A stretch of 64,000 nt of DNA from Maricaulaceae bacterium (GTDB taxonomy: Bacteria > Pseudomonadota > Alphaproteobacteria > Caulobacterales > Maricaulaceae), in the NCBI GenBank assembly GCA_026126205.1, contig JAHCJP010000001.1, forward strand, positions 62,001-126,000. The letters run 5' to 3'. Every line of letters starts with the position of its first letter. Within the stretch, counting starts at the first letter, position 1. Below the pieces are notes generated by a model. The model had not been told where the DNA came from. It did no database searches and saw nothing but the letters and a program-made list of their open reading frames with translations. Below, piece after piece: positions 1 through 8,496 of the stretch. The translations under genes and the position numbers were made by a program.

Positions 1-546
1 GCGCCAGCAGTCGCCGGATTGCTCGAAATGCGCGACGAGGCGGCGGATGGACAGGCCGCGCTGGGCGTCGAAATGCGAATACAGGCCGCCTTGCGCCTTC
101 TCTATTGCGCGGGCGCAGAAGTCGGTGGCGAGGATTTCCACTGCGATGTCGCCCATGCGCTCGGCTTCCTCCTGCAGGATCATGGCGAGCGAATACGGCT
201 CCTGCCCGGTGGAGCAGCCGGCGCACCAGATGCGGATACGTCCGGCCGCCGCGCGGTCGCGGGCCAGAACGGGCAGCATCTCGCGTCTGAACAGTTCGAA
301 TGGCGCGCCGTCGCGGAAGAATTGCGTGTCGCGAGTCGCCAGCGCCTCGGCCACGGCCTGGATCAGACGCGGATCCGGCGCGCGCTGCATGCAGGCCAGA
401 AGCGCCGCGACCGATGGCCGGCCTTCGGCGCGCGCCAGCGGGGCCAGCCGGTGTTCGATCAGATAGCTCTTGTCGGGGCCGATATCGAGCCCGGCGCGTT
501 CACGCGCCGCCTTGCGCGCATAAGCGATGTCGTCATCGGTCAGCAT
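1..546 (-). CDS. cheR: CheR-type chemotaxis protein-glutamate methyltransferase (partial, 3' end outside window)
   Basis: S-adenosylmethionine-dependent methyltransferase expected to methylate glutamates of chemoreceptors. The visible part begins MLTDDDIAYARKAARERAGL and contains the helical CheR N-terminal domain, then the SAM-binding motif IWCAGCSTGQEPYSLAM and ILATDFCARAIEKA, both characteristic of CheR. The reading frame runs off the left edge, so the C-terminus is missing. Its ATG overlaps the stop codon of the CheY gene by one base, so it is the last visible gene of a kinase-CheY-CheR operon. The family assignment is firm. Whether it serves swimming chemotaxis or another receptor pathway cannot be told here. 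Confidence 0.93.
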   Translation of the reverse strand, partial: MLTDDDIAYARKAARERAGLDIGPDKSYLIEHRLAPLARAEGRPSVAALLACMQRAPDPRLIQAVAEALATRDTQFFRDGAPFELFRREMLPVLARDRAAAGRIRIWCAGCSTGQEPYSLAMILQEEAERMGDIAVEILATDFCARAIEKAQGGLYSHFDAQRGLSIRRLVAHFEQSGDCWR

Positions 547-911
547 CAGATCAGCCCCGCCTGCTGGAGTTTCGAATGCAGGATTTCGCTGTCGAACGGC
601 TTCATCACGTATTCGTCGGCGCCGGCGCGCAACGCCTCGGTTATCTGGGTCATGTCGTTTTCGGTGGTGCAGAACACCACCACCGGCTTGTCGCCCTTGT
701 CCTCGCGGCGCAGGGCGCGCACGAAGTCCAACCCGTTCATCACCGGCATGTTCCAATCCAGCAGAATCGCATCGGGCATTCCTGCGCGGCACTTGGTCAG
801 GGCTTCGGCGCCGTCTGCGGCTTCGTCGCAGGCGAACTCCAAGTTCTCAAGTATCCGCCGCGCCACCTTTCGGATGACGCGGCTGTCGTCGACCACCAGA
901 CAGGTTTTCAT
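546..911 (-). CDS. cheY: CheY-like single-domain response regulator
   Basis: A stand-alone receiver domain of 121 residues. The phosphorylation site is visible: acidic pair D8/D9, phospho-acceptor D52 in LLDWNMP, T82/T83 and K104 in the VMKPF motif. There is no output domain, as in CheY. The start overlaps the end of the upstream CheA-like kinase by four bases and its stop overlaps the cheR start, so the three are translationally coupled. The kinase next door is the probable phosphodonor (inference). In alphaproteobacteria such proteins act on the flagellar motor or as phosphate sinks, and sequence alone does not decide which. Confidence 0.93.
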   Translation of the reverse strand: MKTCLVVDDSRVIRKVARRILENLEFACDEAADGAEALTKCRAGMPDAILLDWNMPVMNGLDFVRALRREDKGDKPVVVFCTTENDMTQITEALRAGADEYVMKPFDSEILHSKLQQAGLI

Positions 912-1891
912 GCCGCTTGCTCCTCGTCCGCCGGTGCCGCCAGCGGGATGATGATGGTGAACCGCGTTCCACGGCCTGCGGTGCTGTCAACTGCTATGCG
1001 TCCGCCCAACGCCTCGACCTCGGCTTTCGCCGCATCCAGGCCGGCGCCGCGGCCCGACAGGACGCTGACCTCCGCCTTTGTGGTGAGTCCGGGCGCAAAG
1101 ACCAGATCCTGCAGGGCGCGCGCGTCCATGCCGGCGGCCCCGCCCGCGGCCCGCGCCAGCGCCTTGAGATCCAGACCGGCGCCATCGTCAGCAAGCTCGA
1201 TCATCAACACACCGCCTCCGCTTCGTGCGGACACCGTGATTGCGCCGGTTTCGGGTTTGCCCGCCTTCAGCCGCACATCGGCGGATTCGACGCCGTGGTC
1301 GGCGGCGTTACGGACAAGCTGAATCAGGATGGTCTTCAACGCCACGGCCTGTCCGGCGCTGACAGAGATGCCGCCGCCCGTCGCCGTAAAACACAGGCGC
1401 TTGCCCAGCCGGTTCCCGGCGTCCTCGGCCGCCGCCCCGGTGGCCCGGAACACGCGCTCCAGCGGCGTTTGACCGTCCAGCGCGGCGCGCATCGCCTGCG
1501 CCATATCCGGCAGGACGGCGGCCGCATGCTCGCTTTGCAGCAAGGCGGTTTCTGCAGCGCCGGCCAGGCGCAGGCGGTTCAAAAGATCGGCGTCATCTCC
1601 AGCCGGCTCGGCGCCGGTCGTGGATATCCCGGCAAGCAGCGTGGCCATGCGGTCCAGCAAATCTTTCAGGGCGTCCGCTGCGGCAGGCCCGGCGGTCAGC
1701 GCGTCCTCACCAGCGTGCGCCAGCGCCTCCAGGCGCGTCAGGCCCAGAAAGCCGCAGCCGCCTTTGACCGAATGCAGCAGGCGCATCAGCGCGCGAGGCT
1801 CGCCGCCATTTTCCATCGCCGCCAATGCCGTTTTCGCGGCGACAAGCTGCGCAGCGGTTTCCGCGGCGAAATCCGAGACGAGATCGTCCAT
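908..1891 (-). CDS. CheA-like histidine kinase with HPt and ATPase domains but no CheW-like domain
   Basis: 327 residues starting MDDLVSDFAAETAAQL. Residues 1-90 form an HPt domain with the phospho-acceptor His40 in LLHSVKGGCGF. Residues 140-325 match the CheA kinase core: PLERVFRATG...GKRL, N-box LVRNAADHGVE (Asn195), DDGAGLD (235-241) and the G-box SGRGAGLDAAKAEV (about 279-292). The C-terminal CheW-like (P5) regulatory domain of true CheA is absent, as is any P2 domain, so the protein is about half the usual CheA length. It is first in an operon with cheY and cheR. The frame stays open upstream, but this ATG gives an N-terminus matching HPt domains. Histidine kinase function is well supported; the sensory input is unknown. 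Confidence 0.85.
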   Translation of the reverse strand: MDDLVSDFAAETAAQLVAAKTALAAMENGGEPRALMRLLHSVKGGCGFLGLTRLEALAHAGEDALTAGPAAADALKDLLDRMATLLAGISTTGAEPAGDDADLLNRLRLAGAAETALLQSEHAAAVLPDMAQAMRAALDGQTPLERVFRATGAAAEDAGNRLGKRLCFTATGGGISVSAGQAVALKTILIQLVRNAADHGVESADVRLKAGKPETGAITVSARSGGGVLMIELADDGAGLDLKALARAAGGAAGMDARALQDLVFAPGLTTKAEVSVLSGRGAGLDAAKAEVEALGGRIAVDSTAGRGTRFTIIIPLAAPADEEQAA

Positions 1892-1973
1892 GGCGCTCCC
1901 CGCCCGCGCGCAAGACGCAGGCCGGAGACAGAATCGCCCGGCCTTGGTTAACGGAGGGTTTGGCCGCCCGGGG

Positions 1974-2561
1974 TCAGGCCGCGTTGGCGGGCGAGGAACC
2001 CTCGCCGTCCGGCGCGGCGTCCAGCGCTGCCTGCGCATCGGCGTTGTCGTCGCCGCCCGCGCGCCGGCGAGGCCGCCGTGAACGCCGCGGTCGCTTGTCG
2101 CCGCTATCGGGCTGGTCGTCGCCGTCATGGGCCGCTGCGGCTTCAGGCCGGCCGCCTTCAGGATCGACCACTTTCAGCGGATCGTCGCCGGAGGCGTGCT
2201 GGCCAGCGCCGTTGGCGGAATGCCGCGAGTGCTCGCCGCGTTGCGGCTGGCGCTGCTGTGCTGTGCTGTCGTGATCGTCGTCCTGCCCGGCGGATTCATC
2301 GCGGTCCTGCTCATGGTCGCGGCGCTGCGGCTGGGACGCCTGTATGATGCGGAAATAATGGTCGGCGTGCTGCAGGTAGTTCTCGGCCTGCACCCGGTCG
2401 CCGGAGGAAGAGGCGTCGCGCGCCAGTTGCAGGTACTTGTCGTATATCTGCGCGGCGTTGCCGCGGATCTTCACATCCGGCCCGTTGCTTTCAAACGACC
2501 GGTTGCCTTGGTTGCCGCCCGGCTTCATGTGGTGCCGGCTTCTTCCGCGTTGACGCTTCAT
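1974..2561 (-). CDS. DUF4167 domain-containing protein
   Basis: 195 residues, very hydrophilic. The first 80 residues (RGRSRHHMKPGGN, GPDVKIRGNAAQIYDKY, ASSSGDRVQAENYLQHADHY) match the DUF4167 domain typical of alphaproteobacteria. The remainder is a low-complexity tail rich in Asp, Gln, Arg and Ala with basic runs such as RRSRRPRRRAGG, suggesting a disordered, possibly nucleic-acid-binding region. The chosen ATG follows an AGG-containing Shine-Dalgarno; an in-frame GTG six codons upstream is the alternative. The function of the domain is not established. It lies between prmC and the CheA-like operon, as is common in related genomes. Confidence 0.88.
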   Translation of the reverse strand: MKRQRGRSRHHMKPGGNQGNRSFESNGPDVKIRGNAAQIYDKYLQLARDASSSGDRVQAENYLQHADHYFRIIQASQPQRRDHEQDRDESAGQDDDHDSTAQQRQPQRGEHSRHSANGAGQHASGDDPLKVVDPEGGRPEAAAAHDGDDQPDSGDKRPRRSRRPRRRAGGDDNADAQAALDAAPDGEGSSPANAA

Positions 2562-2812
2562 TCTCGCTGACCTCGTCACCGTTTGCGGGTGATCTTTCTG
2601 TTAGTCCTGTTCTGCTTGCGCGCGTATGTCCGCTGCGCGCCCAGCGGCGCCGGCATCTGACGGCGGTTGGAATGCTCTGGCCGGACAATAAAAGCGGGGG
2701 GCGTCATCCGGCCGCGACAGTCCCCCGTCCTGGCGCGCGCCACCCGCCTGCGACAGACCCTAGACCGGCGCGAAAGCCTTTCCAAGTATTTTTGTCGGCT
2801 GTGTGCAGCGTT

Positions 2813-3682
2813 CTACACAGGCTTTCTGGCGCAGATCGCGCGGTCATTTCCGCAAAGGTCACGGACGACCGATATACCGCTGAAGCCTGCTTGCCCCATC
2901 AGCGCCTTCACCACCGCCGCTTGGTCGAAGCCGATTTCGAGCGCGGTGGCGGCGCCGGGTTTCAGCACCCGGAAAATCTGAGGAATCAGAATACGATAGG
3001 TGTCCAACCCGTCCGCGCCGCCGTCCAGCGCCAGGTGCGGTTCGTGGTCGCGCACCTCCGGCGCCAAACCAGCGAGGGTTTTTGTGGATATATAGGGCGG
3101 GTTGGAGACGGCGAGATCGAAGCTTTCGTCCGCCAGCCCCGCCGCCCAGTCGCCCAGCCGGAACTCGCAACGCGCTGAAAGCCCATGCTCTTCGGTGTTG
3201 GCGCGCGCCACGGCCAGCGCCGGTTCACTGGCGTCTACGCCAAGGACGCGGGCGTTGGGCAACTCGCTCAGCAGGGCCAGCAGAATGGCGCCGGAGCCGG
3301 TTCCGAAATCCACGATACGCAAGGGCGCGGCGCGATCCGCGATCATGTCCAGCGCAGCCTCGACCACGGTTTCGGTGTCGGCGCGGGGGGTGAGCACGTC
3401 CGGCGTGACCAGTAAATCCAGCGTCCAGAAGGGTTTATGGCCAAGGATGTGCGACAGCGGCTCACGGCGCAGGCGGCGCTGAAGAAGCGCCTCAAGCCGC
3501 GCCGATTCCACTGCTGTCAGCACGCGTTCCGGCGCCGCGGCGGCTTCGGTGCGGGTCAAACAAACACTGTGTTCCACCATCGTTCGCGCCGTCTCTGACG
3601 CTGCGTCAAGACTATCCTCCACCCTGCTTTCAACCAGGTATATGGCCACCCTTCGGCGCGCGGCGGCGATTGTCTCGCTCAC
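2813..3682 (-). CDS. prmC: Peptide chain release factor N5-glutamine methyltransferase
   Basis: Methylates the glutamine of the GGQ loop of release factors RF1/RF2 using S-adenosylmethionine. 289 residues with an N-terminal helical domain and a class I methyltransferase domain. Diagnostic motifs are LTPRADTETVVEAAL, VDFGTGSGAILLAL and the catalytic VSNPPYI. The GTG start overlaps the stop of the MOSC gene by four bases, and prfA lies just upstream of that, so modifying enzyme and substrate share an operon, the usual arrangement. Length and motifs are normal and nothing is missing. Confidence 0.95.
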   Translation of the reverse strand: MSETIAAARRRVAIYLVESRVEDSLDAASETARTMVEHSVCLTRTEAAAAPERVLTAVESARLEALLQRRLRREPLSHILGHKPFWTLDLLVTPDVLTPRADTETVVEAALDMIADRAAPLRIVDFGTGSGAILLALLSELPNARVLGVDASEPALAVARANTEEHGLSARCEFRLGDWAAGLADESFDLAVSNPPYISTKTLAGLAPEVRDHEPHLALDGGADGLDTYRILIPQIFRVLKPGAATALEIGFDQAAVVKALMGQAGFSGISVVRDLCGNDRAICARKPV

Positions 3683-4449
3683 GCCGCCGCCGGGTCGCCC
3701 GGCGCGACCCGCCCCCCGGTGGTGATTTCGGCGTAGAGGCCGCAGTCCATATGGCCGTAATTCTCGAACAGCGCCGCGACCAGATCGGCGTCGGCGCGCC
3801 CCGTCGCCGGATCGACATGGGTGGCGGCGCAGCGGGTGATCGGCTTCAGCCCGCTCAGCCGCGCCTCACCCATCTGAATCTCCCGCCCTGCCAGCTCCAG
3901 TTCCGCCCAGGCCGGCCAGCCGTCGACCAGGATATTGCCGCGAAACCGCGCCGGGTCGAGCGGGCGGCCGATGCGTTCGGCCAGATCGCGCACGCTGGCG
4001 AGATTGATGATCGAGACGAAGCCGGTCGGGCTGTCCATGAAGCGGTGGTCCGCCGGCGCGGCCAGCACGCGCAAGGGCCCGCGCGCCGCATCGCCCAGCA
4101 CGGCGGACAGCCAGGTGGCGAAAACCTGCCGCCCGGCTTCGGAATCCATCTGCGCCCGCAGCTCGCCGAAATCGGGATGCCAGGCGGTCAGCGTGTCCTC
4201 GTCATCGTCATAGCGGGTGCGGATGGCGGCGATCTGCGGCAGCCGGGCCAGCACCGTGAAACGCATCTTGGAGACATGCGCCGGTGCGGCGGGGTCGAAG
4301 CCCGAGGGGCCGTCCTCGATCGCGAAACGGCGGTCGCCCGGAAAATGCGCCCCGGGGCGCAGGAACACCGCGTCCAGCGCCTCGGGCGTGAACCCTTTCA
4401 CCGGGTGGCGGAACAGGCCCACGACGCGGCCGGAGAGAGGCGCGCTCAC
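3679..4449 (-). CDS. MOSC domain-containing protein
   Basis: 256 residues. It starts with the beta-barrel motif [20 protein letters not shown] and carries the conserved cysteine segment [17 protein letters not shown] of MOSC proteins, the domain found at the C-terminus of molybdenum cofactor sulfurase and in YiiM/mARC proteins. These bind or transfer sulfur to molybdenum cofactor; the exact substrate here is unknown. It starts with GTG, overlaps prfA and prmC by four bases on each side, and is thus translationally coupled within the prfA operon. No signal peptide or membrane segment is seen. Confidence 0.88.
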   Translation of the reverse strand: MSAPLSGRVVGLFRHPVKGFTPEALDAVFLRPGAHFPGDRRFAIEDGPSGFDPAAPAHVSKMRFTVLARLPQIAAIRTRYDDDEDTLTAWHPDFGELRAQMDSEAGRQVFATWLSAVLGDAARGPLRVLAAPADHRFMDSPTGFVSIINLASVRDLAERIGRPLDPARFRGNILVDGWPAWAELELAGREIQMGEARLSGLKPITRCAATHVDPATGRADADLVAALFENYGHMDCGLYAEITTGGRVAPGDPAAA

Positions 4450-5519
4450 GCCTCCTCCATCGCCGCCAGGCGCGCGGCCTGGTCTTCGGCGACCAGGGCC
4501 GAGACCATTTCGTCCAGCGCCTCGCCGGACAGGATATCGTCCAGCTTGTAGAGGGTGAGGTTGATGCGGTGGTCGGTCACCCGCCCTTGCGGGAAATTAT
4601 AGGTGCGAATGCGTTCGGAGCGGTCGCCGGATCCCACCTGGCCCTTGCGCTCGGCGGCGCGGGCGGCGTCCTTCTCGGCCCGCTCCTTCTCATACAGCCG
4701 GGTTTTCAGCACCTGCAGGGCGATGGCCCGGTTCTGGTGTTGGGACTTTTCCTGGCTGATCACCACGATGCCGGTGGGGATGTGGGTCATGCGCACGGCG
4801 GAGTCGGTCTTGTTGACGTGCTGGCCGCCGGCGCCGCTGGCGCGCATGGTGTCGATGCGGATGTCCTCGTCGCGGATGACGATGTCGACCTCTTCCGGCT
4901 CGGGCAGGATCGCCACCGTGGCGGCGCTGGTGTGGATGCGCCCGCCGGCCTCGGTCACCGGCACGCGCTGCACGCGGTGCACGCCGGATTCGAATTTCAG
5001 CCGCCCGAACACGCCATTGCCGCGGATGGAGGCGATCACCTCCTTGAAGCCGCCGACCTCGGATTCGCTGGCCGAGACCAGTTCGAACGTCCAGCCCTGA
5101 AGCTGAGCGTAGCGCTGATACATGCGGTAGAGATCGCCGGCGAACAGCGCCGCCTCGTCGCCGCCGGTTCCGGCGCGAATCTCGATCATGGCGCTGGCGG
5201 CGTCGTCCCTGTCCTTGGGCAGCAGGGCGAGGCTCATCTCGCGCTCCAGCGCTGGCAGGCGGGCTTTCAGGGCCTTGCGCTCCTCCTCGGCCAGCGCCGC
5301 CATCTCGGCGTCGCCGCCCTCGGCGATCATCGCCTCCAGATCGGCCAGTTCGGCCCGCGCCGCCTTCAGGGCCTTCGCCTTGTCGGCGACGGCCTTCAGC
5401 TCGGCATGTTCCTTGGACAGTTTCACGATCTCCGCCGGGTCGGCGGCGGCGGACAGCCGCGCCTCGACCTGGTCGAAGCGGTCGATCACCTGTTCCAGTC
5501 TGGCCTCGGGCGCGCGCAT
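4446..5519 (-). CDS. prfA: Peptide chain release factor 1
   Basis: Recognises UAA and UAG stop codons and triggers peptide release on the ribosome. 357 residues, the usual size. The codon-reading tripeptide is PVT in [18 protein letters not shown], the P-x-T form typical of RF1 rather than the SPF of RF2. The peptidyl-hydrolysis loop [15 protein letters not shown] is intact and contains the glutamine methylated by PrmC. First gene of the prfA-MOSC-prmC operon. The N-terminal coiled-coil domain 1 is rich in Ala, Glu and Lys as expected. Confidence 0.97.
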   Translation of the reverse strand: MRAPEARLEQVIDRFDQVEARLSAAADPAEIVKLSKEHAELKAVADKAKALKAARAELADLEAMIAEGGDAEMAALAEEERKALKARLPALEREMSLALLPKDRDDAASAMIEIRAGTGGDEAALFAGDLYRMYQRYAQLQGWTFELVSASESEVGGFKEVIASIRGNGVFGRLKFESGVHRVQRVPVTEAGGRIHTSAATVAILPEPEEVDIVIRDEDIRIDTMRASGAGGQHVNKTDSAVRMTHIPTGIVVISQEKSQHQNRAIALQVLKTRLYEKERAEKDAARAAERKGQVGSGDRSERIRTYNFPQGRVTDHRINLTLYKLDDILSGEALDEMVSALVAEDQAARLAAMEEA

Positions 5520-5630
5520 GGCGCTCCGTTAGCACCGCCGGGACGGAATGGGAAAGGGCGCAGTCACAAACGGCGCCGGTTTCACCGCATTTGCGTCTGT
5601 GAAAATACGCATATACCGTAGCTACAGAAA

Positions 5631-5658
5631 TTGACGCCGGATTTTTTGTAGATACAAT
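5631..5658 (+). promoter_or_regulatory. Sigma-70-type promoter of brnTA with overlapping operator-like palindrome
   Basis: TTGACG (-35) at 5631 and TACAAT (-10) at 5653 are separated by 16 bases. The -10 box overlaps TGTAGATACA (5647-5656). A related element, GTAGCTAC, lies at 5618-5625. Such paired sites are what an autoregulating BrnA would bind. The -10 box ends only five bases before the brnT ATG, so the mRNA may be nearly leaderless. Confidence 0.6.
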
Positions 5659-5663
5659 AGGCA

Positions 5664-5939
5664 ATGGTCAGGATCAGCTTCGACCCCGCCAAGCGCGCCG
5701 CTACACTGGAGGCCAGAGGGCTGGATTTCGCCGACGCTGCGGCGGTGTTCGCCGGGATGACCTTCAACCGCGTCGATGACCGCCGCGACTATGGCGAGAC
5801 GCGGGTGATCACCATAGGCCGGTTACGGGGCCGGCTGATGGTTCTGGTGTGGACGCAGCGCGGCGATGCGCGGCATGTGATTTCGATGAGGAAGGCCAAT
5901 GAGCGGGAAAAAGCGCGTTTCCAGGCCCGTCTGGGTTGA
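5664..5939 (+). CDS. brnT: BrnT-family ribonuclease toxin of a type II toxin-antitoxin system
   Basis: 91 residues, the size of the family. Recognisable BrnT segments are FDPAKRAATLEARGLDFADAAAVF, RDYGETRVITIGRLRGR and the C-terminal RHVISMRKANEREKARF. BrnT folds like RelE and cleaves RNA to stop growth when not bound by BrnA. The gene precedes and overlaps brnA by 41 bases, the normal BrnT-BrnA arrangement. There is no clear Shine-Dalgarno, and the promoter -10 lies immediately upstream, so leaderless translation is plausible. The pair sits between prfA and unrelated genes and is probably acquired. Confidence 0.92.
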   Translation: MVRISFDPAKRAATLEARGLDFADAAAVFAGMTFNRVDDRRDYGETRVITIGRLRGRLMVLVWTQRGDARHVISMRKANEREKARFQARLG

Positions 5940-6165
5940 TCCTGACGCAGCGCTGGAACTGACCGACGAATGGTTTGACGAGGCCGATCTTTACAAGGGC
6001 GAAAAGCTGATCCGGCGCGGACGGCCGAAATCCGCCCGCCCGAAACAGCTCGTCTCGATCCGGCTTGATCCCGAGGTGCTGGAGCGTTTGCGCGCCTCCG
6101 GCCCCGGCTGGCAAAGCCGGGTCAACGAGGCGCTGCGCAAGGCGGTGGGCCTCGACTCCGGTTAA
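5899..6165 (+). CDS. brnA: BrnA-family antitoxin
   Basis: 88 residues. Antitoxin and expected autorepressor of the brnTA operon. The N-terminal half (RPVWVDPDAALELTDEWFDEADL) is the toxin-binding part. The C-terminal half (RPKQLVSIRLDPEVLERLRASGPGWQSRVNEALRKAV) is the ribbon-helix-helix DNA-binding domain of BrnA. Overlap with brnT suggests coupled translation. Its likely DNA targets are the TGTAG(A/C)TAC elements upstream of brnT (inference). Confidence 0.92.
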   Translation: MSGKKRVSRPVWVDPDAALELTDEWFDEADLYKGEKLIRRGRPKSARPKQLVSIRLDPEVLERLRASGPGWQSRVNEALRKAVGLDSG

Positions 6166-6251
6166 ACCATCAGCGGGGCGGCGGACTGAGAAGCCGAAAC
6201 AACAACCTCCATATGCGCTTGGCGACAGCGCTGATAATATGAGGCGGGGAT

Positions 6252-6974
6252 GTGGAGGCTGTATTGAGAACGGGCGCCCTGATACTGGCGGCAGCGGCGG
6301 TCGTCGCCGCCGTTCTGATCCCGCATCAATGGGACGATGACCCATTGAGCCAGGCCAGGCGGTGCAACGTGGCCGAGATGCTTGCGTTACGAAGTGCTGG
6401 TGATGCTTTGTTTGCGGAACTCTCCGCCATCGAAGATGATCCGCAACGCTATGAAGACGTCCAGCGGCGCGCCGAGGCCGGTGAAACGCCGGCGATGGAG
6501 GTGCTGGCGGTTTATCACTGGACGTCGCCAATCGAGGACGAGCCCCTGAACGAAGGGATTGACTGGATGGTTCGTGCCGCCGAGGCGGGGAGTCCGTTCG
6601 CGATGAACGAGCTTGGTTATGAACTCGCTCGCACCAATCAAGGCAGGAAAGCCGACCCCGCGGCTGCAAGAGCTTGGCTGGAGCGGGCGATGGCGGCAGG
6701 GGAGCCCCTGGCGGGTTACAATCTTGGCCGGCTTTACGAATCCGGCGCGTTAGGTCCGGACACTGAAGATGGCCGCACGGCCTCACAAGCCGCGCTGGAT
6801 GCGTATCTTCATTCAGCGGCGCGTTGCTACTATGGCGGCCTGGAGGCGGTCGCCGCCCGGATGTGGTACGGCGATGGCCTGCCTGCCGACCGATACGCAG
6901 CCTTGCGGATGCTGCGGCTGGTTGACGCCTATGGTCAGGCCATTGCTTCGCAGGACGGCGACGGGCGTTCTTAA
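6252..6974 (+). CDS. Sel1-like repeat protein with N-terminal membrane anchor or signal
   Basis: 240 residues. Residues 5-24 (LRTGALILAAAAVVAAVLIP) are a hydrophobic signal or anchor, so the repeats would lie in the periplasm. Sel1-like helical repeats follow: GETPAMEVLAVYHW, GIDWMVRAAEAGSPFAMNELGYELA, AAARAWLERAMAAGEPLAGYNLGRLYESG and AARCYYGGLEAVAARMWYGDG. Such solenoids mediate protein-protein contacts; the partner is unknown. The GTG start has GAGG seven bases upstream; a TTG at 6264 with GGAGG five bases upstream is an equally good alternative. It is convergent with the MAPEG gene, overlapping its end. Confidence 0.78.
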   Translation: MEAVLRTGALILAAAAVVAAVLIPHQWDDDPLSQARRCNVAEMLALRSAGDALFAELSAIEDDPQRYEDVQRRAEAGETPAMEVLAVYHWTSPIEDEPLNEGIDWMVRAAEAGSPFAMNELGYELARTNQGRKADPAAARAWLERAMAAGEPLAGYNLGRLYESGALGPDTEDGRTASQAALDAYLHSAARCYYGGLEAVAARMWYGDGLPADRYAALRMLRLVDAYGQAIASQDGDGRS

Positions 6975-7390
6975 ACCATCAGCGCCGCGACATTGATCGC
7001 CGTCATCGCCACCAGCGCCAGCGAAGCGCCGATGAAGATGAAGAAGCGGAGCGGAATGAAGTTCGTCGTACACTGCACCAGGCTGTGGGCGATGCGCGCC
7101 GCGACATAGACCCAGGCCAGGCCGATCATCCAGGCGCCGGTATTGCCGGCGAGGTGGCTGTAGAAAACCAGCGCGTAGAACACCACCGGCTGTTCGTGCA
7201 GATGGTTGTAGTTTTCGGCGATCTGCCGCACCGGGCGAGGCAGCACGTCCAGCTCGCTCTTCTCTTTCATCTTCGCCGGGTTGATGCGCGCCTTGCGCAT
7301 CGCCGGAATTCGCGTCGCATACATCCAGGCCGCGATAACGAATGTCCACGCGATCAGCGCCAGCGCCGGCGTCAGAACCGAGTCCATCAT
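6971..7390 (-). CDS. MAPEG family membrane protein
   Basis: 139 residues with four predicted membrane helices (about 6-25, 67-84, 86-102 and 115-136). MAPEG signature features are present: NHLHEQPVVFYALVF in the second helix region and ARIAHSLVQCTTNFIPLRFFIF. Eukaryotic members are glutathione-dependent enzymes; the substrate of this bacterial branch is unknown. The ATG follows a good GGAG site six bases upstream. Monocistronic, convergent with the Sel1-repeat gene. Confidence 0.85.
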   Translation of the reverse strand: MMDSVLTPALALIAWTFVIAAWMYATRIPAMRKARINPAKMKEKSELDVLPRPVRQIAENYNHLHEQPVVFYALVFYSHLAGNTGAWMIGLAWVYVAARIAHSLVQCTTNFIPLRFFIFIGASLALVAMTAINVAALMV

Positions 7391-7515
7391 ATCCCTCTCC
7401 TGCAGGCGGCGTGATTGACTGCGCGCAGGCTAGGCCAGCGCGCGGCGGGGCGCGAGTGGAAAGCGGTTGCATTTTTGAAGGGCCTGTCTGCGTGCGCGCC
7501 GGAGACGCCGCGCCC

Positions 7516-8097
7516 TTACGTCTGCCCCACCTTCAGGCGGATGTCGGCGGCCGGCGCCTGATAGGCGGCGAAGGCGTCAAGCAGCGCGTCGGGATCATCC
7601 GCCACCTTCAGCATCGCGCGGTGGTCGGCGGTGACGAAGCCTTCCTCGCTCATGCGGTCGAGGAAGGTCAGCAGCCCGTCGTAATAGCCGTTGGCGGTCA
7701 GGATGCCGCACGGCTTGGCGTGGTGGCCGAGCTGGCCCCAGGTGAGGATCTCGAACAGCTCCTCCAGCGTGCCGAGGCCGCCGGGCAGGGCGACGAAGCC
7801 GTCGGCCAGCCGCGCCATCTCGGCCTTGCGCTCGTGCATGGAGCCGACGACGCGCATCTCGGTCAGCCCGTCATGGGCGACCTCCCTGATGGCCAGGAAT
7901 TCCGGGATCACGCCGGTGACGCGCCCCCCGGCCTCAAGGCAGGCGTCGGCGACCACGCCCATCAGACCCACCATGCCGCCGCCATAGACCAGGGTGATGT
8001 TCCGCCGCGCCAGAGCCGCGCCCATCGCCCGCGCGGCGGCGGCGTACAACCCGTTCCGGCCCGTGTTGGACCCGCAATAGACGCAGATGGCTTTCAT
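7516..8097 (-). CDS. LOG family (Lonely Guy) nucleotide phosphoribohydrolase
   Basis: 193 residues. Rossmann-like lysine-decarboxylase-like fold of the TIGR00730/LOG family, which hydrolyses nucleoside 5'-monophosphates to a free base and ribose 5-phosphate (cytokinin activation in plants). Visible motifs: VYCGSNTG near the N-terminus, [12 protein letters not shown], and the catalytic [12 protein letters not shown]. Length is typical. The physiological substrate in bacteria is not settled. It stands between the MAPEG gene and the arsC-like gene with no obvious operon partner. Confidence 0.92.
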   Translation of the reverse strand: MKAICVYCGSNTGRNGLYAAAARAMGAALARRNITLVYGGGMVGLMGVVADACLEAGGRVTGVIPEFLAIREVAHDGLTEMRVVGSMHERKAEMARLADGFVALPGGLGTLEELFEILTWGQLGHHAKPCGILTANGYYDGLLTFLDRMSEEGFVTADHRAMLKVADDPDALLDAFAAYQAPAADIRLKVGQT

Positions 8098-8145
8098 CGG
8101 ATGAGACTAGCGCGATTCAGGCGTGGTGCGAACGCAAAGCGCCGC

Positions 8146-8496
8146 TCAGCCGAACACGGCGCCGAGCCGCGCGGCGACATCCTTCGTCCAGCCGGCGGAG
8201 ATCACGGCGCCGTCGTCGATCAGCGGGCGCTTGACCAGCGCCGGATGCGCGATCAGCAGACCGGCGGGATCGGTGTTCAGGCGTGCGCGCTCGGCCTCCG
8301 GCAGGCCGCGCCAGGTCGCCGAACGGGTGTTGACCAGCGCCTCGGCGCCGATGGCCGCCAGCCAGCGCGGCGCCAGCACGGAAAGATCGGCGTCTTCGCG
8401 GATGTCGATGAAACGGTGTTCGCGCCCGGCGGCGTCCAATGCCCGCGCCGCCTTGCGGCATGAATCGCAGCTCTTCAGCCCGTAAAGGACGATCAT
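8146..8496 (-). CDS. ArsC/Spx/YffB-type thioredoxin-fold reductase
   Basis: 116 residues beginning [20 protein letters not shown]. The CX2C pair is Cys10 and Cys13. The conserved block [16 protein letters not shown], with the arginine of the arsenate-reductase family, is present. Resembles the YffB subfamily more than arsenate-specific ArsC, as no ars genes are nearby. Cytoplasmic, probably a glutathione- or thioredoxin-linked reductase. Its ATG overlaps the ispG stop codon by four bases, so the two are co-translated. Confidence 0.88.
   Translation of the reverse strand: MIVLYGLKSCDSCRKAARALDAAGREHRFIDIREDADLSVLAPRWLAAIGAEALVNTRSATWRGLPEAERARLNTDPAGLLIAHPALVKRPLIDDGAVISAGWTKDVAARLGAVFG

Noticed and set aside
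1947..1965. Possible CtrA site (TTAA-N7-TTTG) before the CheA-like gene
   Set aside because: The second half-site does not match TTAA; too degenerate to report as a regulatory site.
8146..8496. arsC-like gene as part of an arsenic resistance operon
   Set aside because: Coupled to ispG, with no arsR, arsB or acr3 nearby; better described as an Spx/YffB-type reductase.
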